Below, piece by piece: positions 37,701-45,504 of a DNA stretch of 64,000 nt. The stretch is taken from NCBI GenBank assembly GCA_012517355.1, contig JAAYVD010000040.1, positions 1 to 64,000 of the forward strand, read 5' to 3'. The number at the start of each line of letters is the position of its first letter. The first letter of the stretch is position 1. A model generated the notes under the pieces. The model saw only the letters and a list, made by a program, of their open reading frames with translations, did no database searches and was not told the DNA's origin. Position numbers and translations under genes: made by a program. This stretch comes from Candidatus Rifleibacteriota bacterium (GTDB lineage: Bacteria; Muiribacteriota; Ozemobacteria; Ozemobacterales; Ozemobacteraceae).

Positions 37701-37883
37701 TTCACGGTCGAGGCGGGCGAAGGCGCGCCGTTCGGCGGCGGCCTCGCGGATCCCGGCCAGGTACCGGAGGGCGGCGTCCGCCAGCAGGCAGGGGATCACG
37801 CCCAGGAACAGCAGGACGAGCAGGGCGGGACCGGCGACGCGGGTGAAACCCCTTTCCTGCCCCTCTTCGGTCACCGCTCCCAT
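34800..37883 (-). CDS. Membrane SpoIIE/RsbU-type PP2C phosphatase with double sensor (cluster B)
   Basis: The product has 1027 residues from the ATG at 37883. The plan matches the cluster A phosphatases: TM helix (about 12-35), extracytoplasmic domain, a helix pair (about 340-390), second extracytoplasmic domain, a helix (about 710-732), HAMP linker (VEALATGVAAVQGG) and C-terminal PP2C domain (about 785-1020). Metal-binding motifs are intact: GGDYFD, GDVTGHG (near 837), YTDG and DDFTVL. The likely substrate is the STAS protein at 40959-41354. A TATAAT at 37891-37896 ends about seven bases before this ATG, so the message may be nearly leaderless. It also rules out the ATG at 37892. A GTG at 37874 is another candidate. 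The gene is divergent from the HEAT gene. Confidence 0.87.
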   Translation of the reverse strand: MGAVTEEGQERGFTRVAGPALLVLLFLGVIPCLLADAALRYLAGIREAAAERRAFARLDRELSLVLPNTDPEHLLKRSLTTLARRAARRPRPLPYLKARLGQLWRRFPSLFTFTLLDGQGVVRAQFGGLESRRAAREFWEMLRHYYRHGYLPFDDRLPIVARFLGLTSRARPRLEQIGSGWIETSLGPHKTWLFQHFDPRFAVFANVHKAGFSPLMALDTLAGHAARRGIRIDVVDMVGVRVLGPDATAAPPQVAEMAVRYENEPRKEFRAAGRLWSVAMINTRFRLVASLPFGPGTPHATPSGTHWAAGKPDAAPPGNVGRTATNASSPGSFAFRPSAGAPDPEDPSLLVFRFRAAAAAGLLAACLGLCWILARPRLPWLSIRWKLLALFLGSTAGPLTLLIFVIDAWLGEREDLLVQTAMQHNALLLNEIDLKFPLVTRRWEVDLQRQIPATTPARPRDLLAMVDRLVPFLNGAKVEEARLLASDGREVPLPIVRNPLELGQKGFAALSLSLWRSITHDETLGSSRLLLETDLMLGFLPPEERAGFMEGLEGNESVMIPLELANLKGSFYFRVLRNRDGEADYLFTALWDRGDLVRRHLRRSVPAQPLDDGTELMWIRRYPNWEVVRHPTRPLASVRQVYPSWPRRPLGRDFRAFFRVFLMKQRLAHDLITYKGQPCVVTAFPARLLDQFLLVAVKPLTGIQAEIAGLRQRLLGFGALVCGLAGFFGTLLARKFLAPVEALATGVAAVQGGRLTHRVPLPDPDELGDLTALFNVMTANLEEVSMGREVQARLLPKEPLSARGFRVAGRSLPASQLGGDYFDFQPCGEDRLLIVIGDVTGHGVPAALGMAIAKGLFAEHAAAGRPPLELVTALNRVLRAITPDHFSHPLLMTACVVEVDLATRDLTLFNCGHPFPFRQSPGRPPELVSTGGRLLGIRPDVRVTPLTLRLEPGERLIFYTDGLAESLSIDGDDGFQTLGAWFGTRPPLPAPAACCDILDHHPFVRSGEPLPDDFTVLILEREESSRL

Positions 37884-38208
37884 GCGGGCCATTATACACA
37901 ACGGGGCCGGTGCCAACATCAGGATGGCGACCCGCCCGCCGGGCCGCGTCGCCGAAGAAGAGGACGACGCCTGGCCCGGGAAGAGCCGGAGCCACACTCC
38001 CCTCACCTGGTGGCCTGATACGGGAATGTCCCATCGGCCAGGTTTTTCCTGCAGCGGGTGGCCAATCCATCCGCCCGGAACAAATGGGGGTGGACCTCCA
38101 GGCACGAAGCCGGCAAACACGGAACCGGGTGGGGCGGTTTCCCTTGGTGTCGATGAATGGTCACGCGACCAGGGGTTGGTGGTATCATGGGCCGGGGATG
38201 AACCGCAC

Positions 38209-40947
38209 ATGGGTGTGACGCCCGAGTTGAGGGATCTTTCGGCTCCCGTGCTCTCCTTCCGCCTGTTCTTCCTGGAATGGGCGATCCGGGAGGGGTCGGG
38301 GCGGGAGCTGCTGCGGGCCCTGGAGGCCCACCGCAAGGTCGAGACCGACGAGGAGTGCCTGCTGCTGCTCGGCCATGCCATGGCGGCCGTGCGCGCGCGG
38401 CCGGCGGCCCGGCCCGCTCCCGTGGCGCTCGACCAGGCCGCGCTCGACTCCTTCCCCGAGCGGTTCAGCCTGGCCACTCCCGAGCGCAAGCTCGCGATGC
38501 TGGCGGAACTGCCGGCCGCGGCGCGGCCTGCGCTCGTTCCCCGCGCCACCCCCCTGGTGGAGCGGGAAACCGACCCGGCCGTGACCGCCGCCCTCCTGCG
38601 GGCCTTCGCCGGGCACTGGCGGCCGGGAGACGGCGCCGTGCTCGAGGGGAAGCTGGCCTCGTCCTTCCTGTCGGTGCGCCTGGCCGCCCTCGACGTGCTG
38701 CAGCAGGCGGCCCCCGACCGGCTGGGCGACCGCCTGCCCGGCCTGCTCGCCTCCCCCGACCCGCGCACGCGGGCCCTGGCCATCGGCGGACTGGCCCGCC
38801 TCGATGCCGAAGCCGCCCTCGAACACCTCGAGGCGATGCTCGAAGAGGGCGACGAACACGCGCGCCAGAGCGCCCTCGGCTGCCTGCTGCATTTCCCGTT
38901 CGAGCGGGTCAAGCCGCTGCTGATCCGGTTCCTGGCCGCCGAAACGCGGCCCGCGCTGATCGGGATGGCAGGGCTCCATTTCGCCATCAACCCCGACCCG
39001 CTGGCCCCCTTCCAGCTCTGGGAGCTCCTCGAGTCGGCCGGGGTGGCCCGGGCCACCCTCCTGCACGGGATCTTCGACCAGGCCTGCCAGGCCCTCGAAC
39101 GAGCCGGAACCCTCGGCCCGGGGCTGGCCGCCTGGCAGGAGAAGCTGCTGGCCTGGCGGAAACGCCGGGCGGCCGCCCGCCGCGTCATGACGGTGATCTC
39201 CGAGGTCGTCTTTTCGCGGGAACTGGAAGACCTCGACCCCGCTTCGCCCCGCTTCGCCGGTCTCGAACCCTCCCTGGTCGAGGCCACCTTCCGCGACGCC
39301 CTCTCGTGGGACCTGCCCCCCGACCTCAGGCAACGCCTCGCGGCGATCGTGGAACCCCCCCCCACCGCCAGCCCGGCGGTCCCCGACTCCCCCGCCCCGC
39401 CCGCACCAACCGCCGGGGCCTTGCCTGCTCCTCCGCCGGCTTCCATGCCCACGGTCCCCTCCCCAGCCGCGGCCCGGGCGGAAGCCTCGCCGCCCGCCAC
39501 CCCGCCGGCCGCTCTCACCGCTGACTCGCAGCCGTCTTCCCCTTCCGCGGTCACCACCTCCGTCGCCTCTCCAGCAGCCCTTCCCGCTGTTCCCCTTCCC
39601 CCCTCCGCGGTGGCCCGGGTCGATGCTCCGCCTCCGGCCACGACGACAGGGGCTCCCCCAGCGGTTTTTGAGCCTGCCTCGACGACGGCGCCTCCCCTCC
39701 TGCCGATTTCCTCCCCGGCTGCCACAGTGATGTCGGCGCCCTCCTGGCCGGCATCCTCCCCGTCGGCCGCCGCCCCCGCCGCCCCGTTCGACCTGGCCGG
39801 CCTGCCTCCCGACGAGGCCATCCGACGGGTGGGATCCTGGACCGCCGCCGATCGGGAAGCGGCCCGGCCCGCCCTGGCCACGCTGCTCCGTGGCCGGGAC
39901 ACCCCGCCCGACCTGCTGGCCGCCGCCCTGCGCACGGCCGTGCGGCTCGGCCTGGACGGCTTCGCCGACGAGGCCGAACGGGCCCTCAAAGCCCAGGAAG
40001 GGAAGCTGCCGGCGGCCGCCCTCGACTATCTCGGGCGGTTCGATGCCGACCGGGCCTCTTTGCTCCTGGGCCGGTTCCTGGCCTCTCCCGATTTGCGGGT
40101 GAAGACGACCGCCCTGGGCATCCTGCAGCGGTTTGACGCCGGGCGCGCCCTGTCAATCGTCGAGGCCATGCTGGCGGGTTCGGGGGGAACCCAGCCCGCC
40201 GCGGCCATTTCCTGCCTCGTCCGGTTCGATTTCGCCCTGGTGCGGCCCCGGTTGTTTTCCTTCCTTTCGGCCAACGGCCGGCTCGACCTGTTGGTGCAGG
40301 GCCTGGCCCTGTTCCGGGCCAACCCCGACCCGGAAAACCTCTACGACCTGTTCCGTCTCGAACGGCTGGTGCCTTCGGAACAGGCCGCCGAGGTCCGGAA
40401 GACGCGCCAGGACAACGAACGTCTCCTGCTGGAGCTGGGCCTGGCGACCGGCGAGTCGCTCGGCCTTCTGACCGCCGGATTCGAGCGCCGGTACGCCGCC
40501 GAGACCGCCCGGGCCAGGTCTCCCGCCGCCCCCTACACCCTGCGGGCCCTTCGCCGCCAAGGACGGCCCGCTGCCGCCGACGGCCCACCCACCATCTGGG
40601 GGGTGTCCCCGCCTGTCCTGGCGGGGGCCGTGGCCCTGGCGGTGGCCGGGCTCACCCTGTGGTGGGCCACCTCCGGCCTCGCGCCGGCGGCCGCCCCGGG
40701 GGGAACGACCCGGGCCGGTCCCGTGCTGGCCACCGCCACCCGCGTGCAGGGGGTGGTGGAGAGTTGCCAGCCCGACGGCACGGTGGTGCTGCAGTCGGCT
40801 TCGGGGCCGCGGTTCCTGTTGTTGCCCGACGGTTCCCGGCTGGCCGGCGTGAAGGCCGGTGACCGTCTCCTGGTGACCCTGGTCCCCTTCCGGGTCACCC
40901 CCGCCGGACTCGTTCTGGCCCAGGCGCAGAGCCTGGAAAAGCAGTGA
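38209..40947 (+). CDS. HEAT-repeat protein with C-terminal TM helix and small beta domain (cluster B)
   Basis: The 912-residue protein has HEAT-like repeats at about 1-380 (LRLALDVLQQAAPDRL-like helices, DPRTRALAIGGLARLD, EHARQSALGCLLHF). A very long Pro/Ala/Ser linker follows (about 382-525), then more HEAT repeats (about 530-740). One TM helix (about 797-822) precedes a beta domain of about 75 residues (VQGVVESCQPDGTVVLQSASG). The order and the C-terminal domain match the 9406-11496 protein, so they are paralogues. The ATG at 38209 has only a weak GGGGATG upstream; TATCAT at 38183-38188 may be a -10. It is followed 11 bases later by the STAS gene, linking the HEAT protein to the partner-switching pair. 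Confidence 0.82.
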   Translation: MGVTPELRDLSAPVLSFRLFFLEWAIREGSGRELLRALEAHRKVETDEECLLLLGHAMAAVRARPAARPAPVALDQAALDSFPERFSLATPERKLAMLAELPAAARPALVPRATPLVERETDPAVTAALLRAFAGHWRPGDGAVLEGKLASSFLSVRLAALDVLQQAAPDRLGDRLPGLLASPDPRTRALAIGGLARLDAEAALEHLEAMLEEGDEHARQSALGCLLHFPFERVKPLLIRFLAAETRPALIGMAGLHFAINPDPLAPFQLWELLESAGVARATLLHGIFDQACQALERAGTLGPGLAAWQEKLLAWRKRRAAARRVMTVISEVVFSRELEDLDPASPRFAGLEPSLVEATFRDALSWDLPPDLRQRLAAIVEPPPTASPAVPDSPAPPAPTAGALPAPPPASMPTVPSPAAARAEASPPATPPAALTADSQPSSPSAVTTSVASPAALPAVPLPPSAVARVDAPPPATTTGAPPAVFEPASTTAPPLLPISSPAATVMSAPSWPASSPSAAAPAAPFDLAGLPPDEAIRRVGSWTAADREAARPALATLLRGRDTPPDLLAAALRTAVRLGLDGFADEAERALKAQEGKLPAAALDYLGRFDADRASLLLGRFLASPDLRVKTTALGILQRFDAGRALSIVEAMLAGSGGTQPAAAISCLVRFDFALVRPRLFSFLSANGRLDLLVQGLALFRANPDPENLYDLFRLERLVPSEQAAEVRKTRQDNERLLLELGLATGESLGLLTAGFERRYAAETARARSPAAPYTLRALRRQGRPAAADGPPTIWGVSPPVLAGAVALAVAGLTLWWATSGLAPAAAPGGTTRAGPVLATATRVQGVVESCQPDGTVVLQSASGPRFLLLPDGSRLAGVKAGDRLLVTLVPFRVTPAGLVLAQAQSLEKQ

Positions 40948-40958
40948 AGGAGGATCCC

Positions 40959-41354
40959 ATGTCGTCCCACCCCAGCACGCCTGACGGCCAGACCCCGCCG
41001 CCGTCGTTCGCCATCACCCCGCGGGAGCAGGACGGGATCCCCGTCTTCGTCTTTTCCGGGTATTGCACGGCCGAAGCCGGCCGCCAGGTGGCCGTCCTGG
41101 TCGAGCAGGTCATGCAGCCTCCCCGGCGCGGCATGGTCTGGGATTTCTCCACCTGCCGCCTGATCAACAGCCCCGGAGTGGTCGCCTTGATGGAAGTGGC
41201 CCTGCGGGTGGTCGATGATTTCCGGTGCCGGCTGGTGATCACCGGTGTCGATGCCACGCAGATCTCGGTGTTCCGCATGGCGGGCGTGTTCCCGGTCGCC
41301 GACCTGGCCCCTTCCCTCGAGGAAGCCTTGGTGCAGGCGGGAAAGGGATCCTGA
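40959..41354 (+). CDS. STAS-domain protein, anti-sigma factor antagonist type (cluster B)
   Basis: The 131-residue STAS protein has a short Pro-rich N-terminus (1-17). The phosphorylation loop reads RLINSPGVVAL with Ser71 at the SpoIIAA position. ATG at 40959 has a strong AAGGAGGATCCC upstream. It sits directly after the HEAT gene and probably shares its transcript. The SpoIIE-type phosphatase at 34800-37883 is the natural candidate to dephosphorylate it. The missing member is the kinase/anti-sigma, not present in this window. It may control an ECF or alternative sigma, or a non-transcriptional target such as the HEAT protein. Confidence 0.9.
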   Translation: MSSHPSTPDGQTPPPSFAITPREQDGIPVFVFSGYCTAEAGRQVAVLVEQVMQPPRRGMVWDFSTCRLINSPGVVALMEVALRVVDDFRCRLVITGVDATQISVFRMAGVFPVADLAPSLEEALVQAGKGS

Positions 41355-41387
41355 AAGAAAAACCATGATCCGCATTAAGGCTTGCCG

Positions 41388-41490
41388 AAGGGGCTTTGCC
41401 CCTTCACCCCACCAGGGCCGATGGCCCTGGACCCTTTCTGCTGGCGAGGTGAACGCTGACGCGTCCACCTCGCGGAAGCTCCGCTTCGCG
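41388..41490. repeat. Hairpin-rich REP-like intergenic element
   Basis: Four successive inverted repeats are packed into about 100 bases: AAGGGGC/GCCCCTT (41388-41404), CCAGGGCC/GGCCCTGG (41412-41430), GCGAGGTG/CACCTCGC (41444-41473), and an imperfect GCGGAAGC/GCTTCGC (about 41472-41490). The string GGGGCTTTGCCCCTTCACCCC followed by CCAGGGC...GCCCTGGACC is of a style seen in dispersed structured elements of several bacterial groups; this is recollection, not a search. It lies in the 289-base gap after the STAS gene (41355-41643). Confidence 0.7.
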
Positions 41491-41529
41491 GTTCGTTAGC
41501 CCTGGACCGGACGGAAGGAAAAAAAAGTG

Positions 41530-41556
41530 TTACGGAGGGGCGGGGGGTTTCCGTAA
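41530..41556. promoter_or_regulatory. Inverted repeat or ECF-type promoter upstream of the lipoprotein/ECF operon
   Basis: TTACGGA (41530-41536) and TCCGTAA (41550-41556) are perfect inverted arms separated by 13 G-rich bases. The pair could be an operator. Alternatively TGTTAC (41528-41533) and CGTAAT (41552-41557), 18 bases apart, could be the -35 and -10 of a promoter read by the ECF sigma factor of this operon, since CGTAA is a common ECF -10. The first ATG of the operon is at 41644. Confidence 0.45.
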
Positions 41557-41643
41557 TCGGGGTGAAAGCGGATCGAGGAACCCAAACGACCCCGCCCCAC
41601 GCGACCCGAACGAGTTGACCGAACCGATGAAAGGAGCCCGACC

Positions 41644-41904
41644 ATGAACTTCCGGAAAGCGGCCCGCGGAACCCTCTTCCTGACCCTGATGCTGATCGTC
41701 GCCACCACCCTGACCGGCTGCGACGCGCAAAAATTCTTCTCCACCCTGTCCACCATCATGCAGACCGTCGTGCAGGTCGTGGGCCTGGTCTCGATGTTCG
41801 CCGAGGCGGGCGGGTGCGATTCCGGCTGCTCCCCGTGCGACTCCCCCTGTTCGCCCTGCCCGCCCTGCTCGCCCTGCTCCGTGCCCGCCCCCGACTGCGA
41901 ATGA
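41644..41904 (+). CDS. Small Cys-rich lipoprotein
   Basis: The 86-residue protein has a signal peptide with a lipobox (TTLTGC, Cys26) for lipid attachment. A short helical stretch follows. The C-terminus has eight cysteines spaced in Pro/Ser-rich CxxC-like turns (GCDSGCSPCDSPCSP onward). Such tails could bind metal or sense redox state. AAGGAGCCCGACC precedes the ATG. Its stop overlaps the start of the ECF sigma gene (ATGA), so production of lipoprotein and sigma factor is linked. The pairing suggests that it helps sense envelope conditions for that sigma factor; this is inference. Confidence 0.78.
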   Translation: MNFRKAARGTLFLTLMLIVATTLTGCDAQKFFSTLSTIMQTVVQVVGLVSMFAEAGGCDSGCSPCDSPCSPCPPCSPCSVPAPDCE

Positions 41905-42467
41905 CCAACGCCCCCGGAACCCAGCCGGCGCCAGTTCCCACGGATGCGGACCTGGTCGCCCAGGTCCGGGCCGGCCGGCGCGAAGGGTTCGAACCCCTCG
42001 TGCGCCGCCATGTCCCGAGCCTGCTGGGGTTCCTGCGCTACCTGGGGGTGCCCGCCGACCTGCAGGACGATCTCGTCCAGGAGACCTTCACGCGGGCCTT
42101 CGAGCGGCTGGACCAGTATGACGTGCGGCGCCCCTTCGTCTCCTGGCTGCTGGGCATCGCCCGGAACCAGTTCTACGACCACTGCCGCAAACACAGCCGC
42201 GACCGCCGCGAGCCCCCGCCGCCCGACCCCGAGCGGGTCGAGGCGATCGAGGAGACGGTGCTGGGGAACCTCAGCGTGGAAGCCATTCTCCATTCCCTGC
42301 CCGCCGATGCCCGCCTGCTGGTCGAGCTCCGGATTTTCCGGGAACTGCCGTTCGCCGAGATCGGCGCCACCATGGGTGTTGCGGAAGGCCCCCTGCGGGT
42401 GCGCTTCCAGAGAGTGATGGCCCGCCTGCGCCAGGCGGCCCGGGAGGTGAAGGTCCGTGAATCCTGA
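41901..42467 (+). CDS. ECF-family RNA polymerase sigma factor
   Basis: The 188-residue protein has region 2 (about 20-90: DDLVQETFTRAFERLDQYD, then FVSWLLGIARNQFYDH) and region 4 (about 130-180: LPADARLLVELRIFRELPFAEIGATMGV, then VRFQRVMARLRQ). These regions bind the -10 and -35 promoter elements and core polymerase. The chain is close to the usual ECF length. It is translationally coupled to the Cys-rich lipoprotein before it and overlaps the anti-sigma gene after it. The likely regulon includes this operon, which continues into the pseudopilin trio. Confidence 0.93.
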   Translation: MTNAPGTQPAPVPTDADLVAQVRAGRREGFEPLVRRHVPSLLGFLRYLGVPADLQDDLVQETFTRAFERLDQYDVRRPFVSWLLGIARNQFYDHCRKHSRDRREPPPPDPERVEAIEETVLGNLSVEAILHSLPADARLLVELRIFRELPFAEIGATMGVAEGPLRVRFQRVMARLRQAAREVKVRES

Positions 42468-43062
42468 AACCATGTGCTCCGAGTTTGCCGACGAGCTGGT
42501 CAGCTCCGGGCCCCCGTCACCGGCCCTGGCCGGCCACCTGGCCGCCTGCACGGCCTGCCGTGAGACGCGCGAGGCCACCATCGCCGCCCGGGCGGTCGGT
42601 TCGACCGTGCCGGTCGCCGAGGTCGATCGCCTGACCGCCCGGGTGCTGGCCCATCTCGGGCCACACCCGGCCGCTTCGCCCGTGTCCCCGGCCCCGGCTG
42701 TCACTGCATCGCCAGCGTTGGCCGCGCCGGCCCCGGCCGTCCCGGGGTCACCGATTCCCGCGCGGCCCGCCTTTCCCGGCTCGTCCGGCTCCCCCCTGCC
42801 GCCGGGCTCGTCCCCTGCCGCCGCCGGTTCCCCTTCGGATGGCGCTTCCCCATCGGCCGCCCAGCCGGTCCTGGTCGGCCTGGCCGTAGGCCTGGCCCTG
42901 GCGGGGCTTGTGTGGTGGGGGTTCCAACCGCCGCCCGCCGGCCTTCCCCCCGCCGTACCGGAAGCGGGACGGCCGGTGGCCGCCGTCGCCTCGGCCGGGG
43001 CGCCGGTTTCCCTGACCGCCAGCGGCCCGCGACTCGTCATCCCCTCCCCCGACCAGGAATGA
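42457..43062 (+). CDS. Membrane anti-sigma factor with zinc-binding motif
   Basis: The 201-residue product begins at a GTG with GGGAGGTGAAGG upstream. Residues about 1-40 carry the zinc-binding anti-sigma signature H27-x3-C31-x2-C34. A long Pro/Ala/Ser linker follows, then one TM helix (about 137-156) and a short outer segment of about 45 residues. This is the architecture of single-pass anti-ECF factors that hold sigma at the membrane until cleaved or released. It overlaps the sigma gene by 11 bases and the next pseudopilin gene by four. The region before the zinc motif is short compared with RsiW-like proteins. Confidence 0.85.
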   Translation: MNPETMCSEFADELVSSGPPSPALAGHLAACTACRETREATIAARAVGSTVPVAEVDRLTARVLAHLGPHPAASPVSPAPAVTASPALAAPAPAVPGSPIPARPAFPGSSGSPLPPGSSPAAAGSPSDGASPSAAQPVLVGLAVGLALAGLVWWGFQPPPAGLPPAVPEAGRPVAAVASAGAPVSLTASGPRLVIPSPDQE

Positions 43063-45044
43063 ACCGGATGACCGTGGCTCCCGGGGGTGGCCGGCGCGGC
43101 AACCTCCTGTTCGTCGCATTGTTCGCCATCCTCGTGTTGGGCATCCTGACCGTCGCCTATCACCGTTCCTCGCGGCACGGACAGGCGATGGCCTTCCGGT
43201 TCGAGCAGAGCGAGGTGGTCCGCCAGATCGCCGAGGCGGCGGCCACCGAGGCCCTCACCTGGCTGCACACGGAGTCGGCCAGCCCCGCGACCGATGTCGG
43301 CCGCTGGTTCCTCGACCCGTCGGCCCCCCCGTTGCCGGTTCCCGTATCGCTTACCGAGCGGGAGACGGCCACCATGGTGCGCGCCGACAGCCGGCCCCGC
43401 GTGTCCGTCACCGCCCGGCACGTCGATTTCCGGGGCCAGGACAGCCAGGGCCGGAAATACCACGGCCGGGAAGGGGTGGGCACCGTCGAGATCACCGTGC
43501 AGGCCATCCTGGAGGACCGGGCGGGCGGGCGTCGGGGAAGCTGCGAGCTGGTCCGGCACCACGACTACAAGGTCACCGCCATCGTCTCGCGGCGCGACAA
43601 TGCCCAACCGCGCACCGGCTACGCCCAGGGGTTCCTGCTCGATCATGCCCTGTTCCTGCGCCAGGGCCTGCGCGAGTTCCAGGCCACCCTGGCCGGCAAC
43701 CTCAACCACGACCGGGTTCGCCTGGCGATCGACCAGGACCGGCTCCCCCCCGCCCGCCGCGGCAAGGTGTTCGTGGGCGGCACCGGCGACCCCTGGCAGG
43801 GGTCCAACTTCGTCTTCGCCAACGTCGACGAGCCCAACCGGCCGCTGCTGCCGCGTTTTCCGCGGCAGAAGATCCGCGAGATCGGCTACGACGAACTGCG
43901 CCTCCTGTTCCCCCAACTGCGGGAGTACGAAAACGTGCCCGGGGCCATGGGCTATCTGCAGCAGGTGAAGGGCTATTTCGAGGCCCAACTGGAGCCCGTC
44001 TCGAAGGCCCAGTTCGACCAGGAGCTGGGGCAGTGCGAGATGCGGACGCGGTCCAACCTCCTGTCGGTCGCCCAGCCCCACGAGAAAAACCTGGCGCCGG
44101 GGTTCGCCCTGCTGTCGCCCGACCCCGCCGTGGCCGCCCGGCCCGCCCAGGCCGAGGGGGTGCTGGAAGGGGGCATCCGGCAGCGGTTCCTGCATTTCGT
44201 CCATTTCCACCTGGATCTGTCGCAACTGCCCGCCGACATCCAGGAGCAGTTCCGCCCCTACACCTTCCCCATGCCCTGCACCCCCATGCCCGACCCGCCG
44301 CCCGACGAGGAGCAGGTGCGGGCCTTCTACGACGGCCTGGCGGAGCTGGCCGGCCGGCAGCCGGCGGGCGGGGTGCCGCTGCTGTCGCGGTTCGACACCG
44401 ACTTCCTGTACCGGGGCGGCCTCGAGATGACCGACCGGCTGAGCCCCGAGACCTTTCCCCGGCCCACCTTCTTCAACGCCGGCAGCGAGCCGGTGCGGGA
44501 GGGCGCCGACGGGCCCAACGGGCTGCAGGCCTTCCAGCACGTCAACCTCTGGACCCGCCGGCTGCGCTCGGCCGAAGAACTGGAGAAGGTCGGCATCCTC
44601 GACCGCCAGAAGGGGGTGTTGGCGCTGCGGGGCATCGTCTGGGTGGCCGGCCCTCTCGAACTCGGCGCGGACGGCCCGCTGACGGTGACCGGCCAGGGGG
44701 CCATCATCGCCGGCGACCTGCGGATCCTGAACGGTCTGAGGAAACGGTCGGAAGCCGACCTGGCCGTCCTCATGACCCGCACGGGCGACATCCGTGTCGA
44801 GACCGACCAGCCGGTCGAGGCTTCCCTGGTGGCCCTGGGAACGCTCGACCGCGGCGGCGAGGTGCGGCCCGCCCGCCCCCTGACCCTGCGCGGGGCGCTG
44901 GCCGCCGAGCGGCTCGACCCGGCCGCCTGGGCGGACGGCACGCACGTCATCGCCTACGACCCGCTCCTGAAGAGCGGGGAGGACCTCCACCAGATCACGA
45001 TCGGCCGGGGCATCACCTTCCAGCGCCTGGCGGAGGTGGAATGA
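43059..45044 (+). CDS. Large pilus-associated protein, GspK/PilX-like N-terminus (cluster B)
   Basis: The 661-residue protein has a prepilin-like start: GGRRG, then NLLFVALFAILVLGILTVAY. It lacks Glu at +5, as in GspK, and the following helix (VVRQIAEAAATEALTWL) has the usual form. The remaining ~580 residues are long for the family and of unknown fold. A beta-rich part near the C-terminus (GVLALRGIVWVAGPLELG, VTGQGAIIAGDLRIL) resembles that of the cluster A protein at 12583-14754. ATG at 43059 overlaps the anti-sigma stop (ATGA), which places this trio under the ECF operon. The I-like gene starts four bases after its stop. Confidence 0.8.
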   Translation: MNRMTVAPGGGRRGNLLFVALFAILVLGILTVAYHRSSRHGQAMAFRFEQSEVVRQIAEAAATEALTWLHTESASPATDVGRWFLDPSAPPLPVPVSLTERETATMVRADSRPRVSVTARHVDFRGQDSQGRKYHGREGVGTVEITVQAILEDRAGGRRGSCELVRHHDYKVTAIVSRRDNAQPRTGYAQGFLLDHALFLRQGLREFQATLAGNLNHDRVRLAIDQDRLPPARRGKVFVGGTGDPWQGSNFVFANVDEPNRPLLPRFPRQKIREIGYDELRLLFPQLREYENVPGAMGYLQQVKGYFEAQLEPVSKAQFDQELGQCEMRTRSNLLSVAQPHEKNLAPGFALLSPDPAVAARPAQAEGVLEGGIRQRFLHFVHFHLDLSQLPADIQEQFRPYTFPMPCTPMPDPPPDEEQVRAFYDGLAELAGRQPAGGVPLLSRFDTDFLYRGGLEMTDRLSPETFPRPTFFNAGSEPVREGADGPNGLQAFQHVNLWTRRLRSAEELEKVGILDRQKGVLALRGIVWVAGPLELGADGPLTVTGQGAIIAGDLRILNGLRKRSEADLAVLMTRTGDIRVETDQPVEASLVALGTLDRGGEVRPARPLTLRGALAAERLDPAAWADGTHVIAYDPLLKSGEDLHQITIGRGITFQRLAEVE

Positions 45045-45048
45045 CGCG

Positions 45049-45504
45049 ATGAACCCCCGCCGCGCCCTGAGCTTCCTCGAACTGCTGCTGACCATGGCCC
45101 TGCTGTCGGTCGTGCTGCTGGCGCTCTTTTCCACCACCACCTCCTCCAACCGCAGCTCGTTCGACGCCTACTACGAATACCTGGCCCTCGCGCTGGCCAA
45201 GGAACCGATCGAGATCTTCCGGGGGTTCGGCTACCACTGGCTGGCCGGGTATGACCGGCATCCCCTGCCGGCCTATCCCCTCGACTGGAGCCCGGTGGCC
45301 GATGCCGACCTCGGGCTGGTGCTGCACCCCGCCGAGGCGGCCGGCTTCCGGCGCCACATCGCCCTGACCCCGGTGACCGACGGCCGCACCCGGGCCATCC
45401 GGGTGCGCGTGACGGTGGCCCCCGCCGCCGCCAACCGGGTCATGACCTGGCTGAGCCGCGACGAGGTGGTCATGGAAGCCCTGATCCCGGAGAAACCGCT
45501 ATGA
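45049..45504 (+). CDS. Pseudopilin-type protein, GspI/PilV-like (cluster B)
   Basis: The 151-residue protein starts MNPRRA then LSFLELLLTMALLSVVLLALF. Alanine, not glycine, is at -1 of the presumed cleavage site, with Glu at +5; Ala is tolerated by some prepilin peptidases. A short globular domain follows. It lies between the K-like and J-like genes and overlaps the latter by four bases, mirroring cluster A. Confidence 0.82.
   Translation: MNPRRALSFLELLLTMALLSVVLLALFSTTTSSNRSSFDAYYEYLALALAKEPIEIFRGFGYHWLAGYDRHPLPAYPLDWSPVADADLGLVLHPAEAAGFRRHIALTPVTDGRTRAIRVRVTVAPAAANRVMTWLSRDEVVMEALIPEKPL

Noticed and set aside
34881-38018. 1045-codon plus-strand open frame opposite the PP2C gene
   Set aside because: Antisense of the phosphatase, with Gln/Gly/Pro/Ala-rich composition and no domain.
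41496-45149. 1217-codon minus-strand open frame opposite the ECF/pseudopilin operon
   Set aside because: Covers five coupled plus-strand genes with clear motifs; antisense artefact.
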